The notes under the pieces: generated by a model | The model's database searches: none | What the model was told of the DNA's origin: nothing | Seen by the model: the letters and a program-made list of their open reading frames with translations, nothing else | Translations under genes and position numbers: made by a program | NCBI GenBank assembly: GCA_016647705.1 | Contig: CM028326.1 | Span: 40,853,546 to 40,917,545 of the forward strand | DNA length: 64,000 nt | Reading direction: 5' to 3' | Source: Eucommia ulmoides | Taxonomy: Eukaryota; Streptophyta; Magnoliopsida; Garryales; Eucommiaceae | In this document: positions 59,520-64,000 of the stretch, in pieces | Numbering within the stretch: the stretch's first letter is position 1 | Layout of the letters: every line of letters starts with the position of its first letter

Positions 59520-60150
59520 GTTTTTACTGGCAGCATGTGTTCTTCAGCATAAAAGCATACATCAGCTAAATTAAGCCTGATCAGGCCATGTGGTATCGCA
59601 CTTGCAAAACATGTAACAAACTGAAGCTGTTGGATCTGGCTATTGGTGCGAGGCAGGCCAGAAAAATGAAGCCGATAGACAGCCCAAAGGACAACAGATG
59701 GGAAAGCAAGGAACAATACTAACACTAGGAAAAGTGCAGCTCGAGGTTTGCAAAATTCAAAAGAAATATCGAAATTTTCTCTAGTAATTTGCAAACATAT
59801 ATCTAATTGCATTATGCGAGTTTCTGATGCAAGCGGGGAAGCATGGCTCTCTGTTTATAACGACCAAGCAGAGAAAATAATTGGATGCTCTGCTGATTGT
59901 CTTGATAAGCTCAAATCACAGGTTTAAATTAATTGATTCTCCATTTTTTTCCCCCATTGCATGTACAAGTAGTTGCTAATTCTGATTCCCTTTACTATTT
60001 TTATTAGGGAGAAGAAAATTCTTACCAATTGAAACTGAAAGAAGCAACATGGGTTCCTTATCTTTTCCGTGTTAGTATAACGCCTCATGAATATAACAAC
60101 GAGAAAAGACAGAGGCTAACGGTTAGAGCTGTTGTTCCCGTTGATTATTT
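59520..60150 (+). pseudogene. RPA1B-like 3' fragment (exons 10-12 partial)
   Basis: Exon 10 copy at about 59533-59752 has a deletion near 59621 (codons between CNK and TEA shortened) and an insertion of about 62 bp near 59672-59733 between the last Cys-pair region and the exon end; its CEAC Cys is also changed (gcaggcc for gcatgcc). Exon 11 copy (59810-59922) is nearly intact, reading VSDASGEAWLSVYNDQAEKI, IGCSADCLDKLKSQ. Exon 12 copy (about 60007-60150) breaks off after RAVVPVDY, where a TRIM retrotransposon begins. The upstream nine exons are absent. Confidence 0.88.
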
Positions 60151-60473
60151 GATCCTAAGCTATATATAAAATCTAGAGTAATCTTTCCCTTTCAAAGTGT
60201 CTTTTGAGAGTGAGTTAGGCTCATTGAGTTTCTTCATTGTATCAAAACTAGGTCTTTTTGTTTGATTTTGGGCGTATTGAGTCTCATATTGATGTTGAAC
60301 CTCCCGATATCTGTTTGTAGTGGTTTGTCAAAGTTTTCTTTGAGTGTGAGGGGGCATTGCTGAATCCCACATTGCTTGTGTTACTTTATCCTAAGCTATA
60401 TATAAAACTTAGGACAATCTTTATCTTTTAAGGTGTGTTTTTGAGACTGAGTTAAACCCATTGAGCTTCTACA
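60151..60473 (+). mobile_element. TRIM-like miniature retrotransposon, 5' LTR truncated
   Basis: Two direct repeats of about 85 bp (TCCTAAGCTATATATAAAA at 60154 and 60390) flank a short interior that begins TGTATCAAAACT (initiator tRNA-Met-type primer site, about 60238) and ends in a purine tract GTGTGAGGGGGCA (60343-60356). The right repeat, 60358-60473, starts TGCTGAATCCCACATTGC and ends ACA. No coding capacity. Confidence 0.75.
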
Positions 60474-61079
60474 TGTAACATAATTAGCAAAAGTGCCTAT
60501 GGCTTGTACCATAATTTAGCTAAAAACTTATAGGTAAATGAAGGGAGAATTTATTATGCTTCTCATAATGGCTACTATATCAATCAAACATCTCATATTT
60601 GTTAGATGTGTGAAATTTGATTAGTACTGAATAGTAGACAAAAGTTTGCATAATTAACATTACGCAGAACCAGATGAAAGCACAAAAATTATTTTCAAAT
60701 AAAATGAACAACGGACATTATTAGCAAAAAGCAGCCACAAATTACTGGTGGATGAAAAAAAATTATTTACAAATTTAGTCCTACTTAATAAAAATGTAAT
60801 GCTAAAAAGACATTATTTTTTCCCAAAGTTTGAGATCATCGCCGCGATCTTATGCAATAATTTAGAGGCATCTTTATCTGAATAAGGAGAAGCCCATTCC
60901 TAATATTGATGGAGACTGCCTGTGAAGTCAGTAAAGAGACCGTCAACTCCCATCTTGTTGATCCAGAAATCATATTCGTTGTACTGATCTTAACTGAAGT
61001 TGAACTGCAAGAATGAGTTTTCATTCCTAAAAGTGTATGGATGCACCTGAAAAAATTCAAATATACGTAAAGAAACATA

Positions 61080-61360
61080 AATCAGTCAGATAGCCAGTCG
61101 ACCAACCTAACATTTCTGGTCGATTGACCTGACTTGGATAGAGACCTAGACTTGTTCTAAAGCCTAAACTAGTTGACCGGTCCAAGCCTCTTGGTCGACT
61201 AACCAGACCAGGGAGATGAAAGAAACTTAACCGCACTTAGCGAGTCGACCGACCCAACTCATCCGGTGAACTGACTCAACCAGAGGATCAATCATCTTGA
61301 ATTTTTAAGAAGCACGGTTGATCGACTGCAACACCAGTCGACCGATACACTACACATATT
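61080..61360 (-). repeat. GGTCGAC/GGTCAACC ladder in the pseudogene intron
   Basis: The complement of 27910-28160 with diverged words (AGTCGACC, GGTCGATTG, AGTTGACCGG). Confidence 0.65.
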
Positions 61361-61961
61361 TGAGATTTATTTCACGATTTGCATAAAAAATTCAACCCAT
61401 TTTCAAATCTAATCATTCTAATGGTTACTGACATTGTTTGAATTTAGTTTGAACATATTAGAATTATTTTTTGGTTGGATTTAAACATTGGATAAATGTA
61501 TTTTTAAAGGTCTAAGAAAAATAGGGATAGCCTTTGATTTGTTCCAGATTTCTCGATCACACCCTTAATTTAAGGTGGTTGACTAACCAGATCCTTGGTG
61601 CACGTTTTTTTAGCTTTTCTCTCTCATGATATACATCTGATTTATGGTTAGATCCATTGACCAATTCAAATTTTTCAAAGGAAAAAGGTTGACTAGCCAT
61701 TTGAGGGTCCAATATCCAGGTTTTGTGCAACAGTCACCTTGAGTGTATCAGAAGTACCTGTAAGTTAAGGGCATGTGCTCTGGCAACAAGATCAGTAGGC
61801 GTCAATAGATAATTATCCGATCACTGTATCCTTCCACGGTCCGATCCCCACCACATATTCTTTGATGTACTCAAGATAACTATCCGACGTTATTTCCGCA
61901 TATGACTGTGCATTTCAAAAAACCAACCCAACCATATTTCCTTAGCAATAAACAATAAATA

Positions 61962-61962
<1 letters not shown>

Positions 61963-62000
<38 letters not shown>
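61963..62000. repeat. (AT)n microsatellite in intron 6 of the GDPD pseudogene
   Basis: A pure TA run of about 35 bp. The functional gene has a shorter TA tract plus (GT)n at the matching place (27057-27110), so this tract has expanded or contracted since the duplication. Confidence 0.85.
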
Positions 62001-62003
<3 letters not shown>

Positions 62004-62763
62004 CCAATATTGATTAGGAAACCTGTTTTGTGTCCTCTGACAGTATATTCACATCATCGATTAGGAAGATTTTAGGAAGGTCGGTGAGGTTTGATACATA
62101 GACAAGTGATGTTGGGGCAAAGGACTGAATGAAAGCGGGCTGTTTCAGCCATTGCTTCGACATATATGAACCTTTGTAGCCATATTTCTTGAGCATCTCC
62201 ACAAATTTGTCCTCGAATTTCTTACCACCTGGCCATTTCACCTGTTGAATAAAACTATTTTTAGAAATTACAATATTAATTTACACAACCAATTGTAGAA
62301 CATTTTTGGTTCGTTTTTGCCACAATGAATCTAAAGCCTCCAGTATCTTGGTGGCATTCGTTTGGCGCTTTTGTTCCTAGATTTTATCTATTCCCAAAAA
62401 TCTTGGAACATAAACGAAAATATGGGAGTGAAAAAATGCCATTTTTAAAAAAAGAATTTCTAGGAACAAAATAGAAACAATTATTATTATTATTTTTGTT
62501 TTTTTATGAATTCCTGATTTCTGTTTCTGTTCCCAATTTTCTTGCAATAGAAACACTAACAAACGCTGCCTAACAATTGAGCAGAGAGGAAAATTACTTA
62601 CATGCTGGTTGATGAGTACTGGATTTTTCATCTAGGGATATATTCCAACAACTCTCGGGGCATCCAACGCTATCGAGATGTACTCTTCAAAAGTAATGAT
62701 GGAAAATTTTCCTGCATGGAAATAATTTGCAGGGTTTTGAAAATCAACACTTTCTTTCAAGAA

Positions 62764-63350
62764 TAGGGATGTCAACGGTCCGGGTTCGGTTCGGTTTCAT
62801 GCAAAACCAAAACCAAAACCGTTTAAGATATGTAAAACCAAAACCGCCGATTTTTTTAAATGGTTTTAAAACCGGACCATTTAATTTTAGCCAAAACCAA
62901 AACCAAAACCGCAAAACCACGAAACCGTTTAAGATTTTAAAATTTTATAAAGAACCAAAACCAATCACGAACCACAATTCACTATTAATTCTAAATATTC
63001 TTTAAATCATACACTCTTTAAAACAACTAAAAACCAATAGTAAAACCAATTACATAAAAACATTCTTAAAAAACATACAGTTTGGGAAACCAACTACATG
63101 AAAACAGTCTTCAACATAAACTAAAAACCAACTAAAGTGTAAACTAAAAAGGTTAAAAGTGTAAATTATAGGGATGAAACTATAAATACTATATATATAT
63201 ATCGGTTACACGGTTACTATCCCAAAACCAAAACCGCTTCGGTTTCTAAATCTAAAACGAAAACCAAAATCATTTAGTCGGTTTCAACCCGGACCATTCG
63301 GTTTGGTTTCTCTCGGTTACCCGTCGATTCGGTTTTTTTTGCCATCCCTA
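62764..63350. mobile_element. hAT-like MITE with perfect 8-bp target duplication in GDPD pseudogene intron
   Basis: Ends TAGGGATG(T)CAA and TTTGCCATCCCTA are inverted. TTCAAGAA flanks it exactly (62756-62763 and 63351-63358). The interior consists of AAACCAAAACC / GGTTTCGGTT-type repeats. The functional GDPD intron has the uninterrupted site (near 26272-26283), so the insertion followed the duplication. Confidence 0.95.
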
Positions 63351-64000
63351 TTCAAGAATCATATAACTAGTTTTTGTAGTTACTGTAAACTATAAAGCAA
63401 ATAATTAACTATAGATCAAAGAAATCAAGAACACAAATTAAATTAAAATATCATGATTTGAAAAGGGAAACGAACCATTATATTGTTGATGCCGGAATGG
63501 GTACCTTTGGTTCACCCGCAACGACTTTAGTTCATCAAGCGTGAAATCAACTGCAACGATATCAAAGTTATAGAAGCAAATGGTTTAGAAATTCAAGTTA
63601 AGTCAATAGTTCCCGCAAAGGGGGGAATGAGCATGAGCACAAGCATGATCATGCGCTTAGTCTTTTAGGTCAAATTTTGGAAAATAGCCAGAATATAGGG
63701 TCTTTACCAATAAAAAAGCCGGTCGTATTGACTCCTTGTACTTCATACGTCCTTTTTCTATGCAAACTCATTATGTTTTGTTATATCGGTTGTATCATCG
63801 AGGGTCACATCATGGAAACATATAAGAACACCATCTTTGGAGGCCAAGATATCGGTTTCTATGAAGTCCTCACCCTCTTCAATAGCTCTCTATAAGAAGG
63901 AAAAAATAATTTATTTAGGAACGAGTAAAATTTTGAATAGAAAAACCATATATAAGTGAAAATATAATGGTAATAATAAATATACCATGTATGCAGGGGC

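Larger units (their letters stand above)
59225..64000 (-). repeat. Inverted segmental duplicate of the GDPD-RPA1 island (about 25.62-30.48 kb)
   Basis: Exons, introns and intergenic sequence of GDPD (exon 2 onwards) and of the last three RPA1 exons recur in reverse complement, including intron 7 with its repeat segment. The copy runs off the window end within GDPD exon 2. It carries independent insertions (TRIM, hAT MITE) and many mutations, while the copy at 24.8-33.6 kb stays open. Confidence 0.93.
60815..64000 (-). pseudogene. GDPD6-like pseudogene copy, exons 2 (part) to 8
   Basis: Exons on the - strand: 64000-63985, 63893-63710, 63553-63479, 62714-62605, 62241-62023, about 61908-61757 and 61050-60815. 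Exon 6 (62241-62023) is fully open and nearly identical to the functional gene. Lesions: a 2-bp loss in exon 3 near 63766 (frameshift), GAG to TAG in exon 5 near 62633, an 8-bp loss in exon 7 near 61822-61826, and two CAA/CAG to stop changes in exon 8 (near 60988 and 60902). An hAT MITE lies in intron 4. It cannot encode an enzyme; residual RNA is possible. Confidence 0.92.

Overview
This is nuclear DNA of a flowering plant, almost certainly a eudicot. The evidence is two intron-bearing single-copy genes with plant-type family members, GT-AG introns, Ty3/gypsy and Copia retrotransposons with initiator-tRNA-Met primer sites, plant Mutator-like (MULE) transposases, a plant mobile domain (PMD), hAT MITEs and a TRIM. 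The species cannot be read from the sequence.

Only two intact host genes are seen. They lie tail to tail: a secreted glycerophosphodiester phosphodiesterase (GDPD6-like, + strand, 8 exons, 24804-28442) and a replication protein A large subunit (RPA1B/RPA70B-like, - strand, 12 exons, 29532-33594). In both, the exon phases close to an uninterrupted reading frame (389 and 626 residues). Part of this pair (about 25.6-30.5 kb) recurs in inverted orientation at about 59.2-64.0 kb as a decayed copy. That copy carries frameshifts, nonsense changes, a TRIM that cuts off the RPA end, and a later hAT MITE insertion.

The rest is nested transposable elements. (1) 1-5782: truncated Ty3 element, inserted in a Copia LTR remnant (5783-6395). 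(2) 7459-8300: hAT MITE with a second MITE inside. (3) 8873-24042: Mutator element with about 190-bp TIRs and a 10-bp target duplication. It encodes a MURA-type transposase and a PMD on the - strand, is split by a 7-kb Ty3 element (11378-18345, duplication ATATA), and holds a 741-bp foldback MITE (22540-23280). (4) About 34061-45199: second Mutator-like element in which a + strand ULP1-type gene faces a - strand MURA transposase, with a small coiled-coil repeat gene between them and intronic tandem arrays rich in ACATGTAAC. (5) 45619-56926: element with about 300-bp TIRs, interrupted by an 8.3-kb Copia-type element with gag but no recognisable pol (47120-55433). (6) 57541-58104: hAT MITE in a GC-rich tandem repeat.

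All element-encoded genes appear dead (stops, frameshifts, lost catalytic residues). The most interesting material is the two gene-carrying Mutator elements (PMD type and ULP1 type) sitting on either side of a two-gene host island, their distinctive repeated motifs, and the dated layers of insertion.
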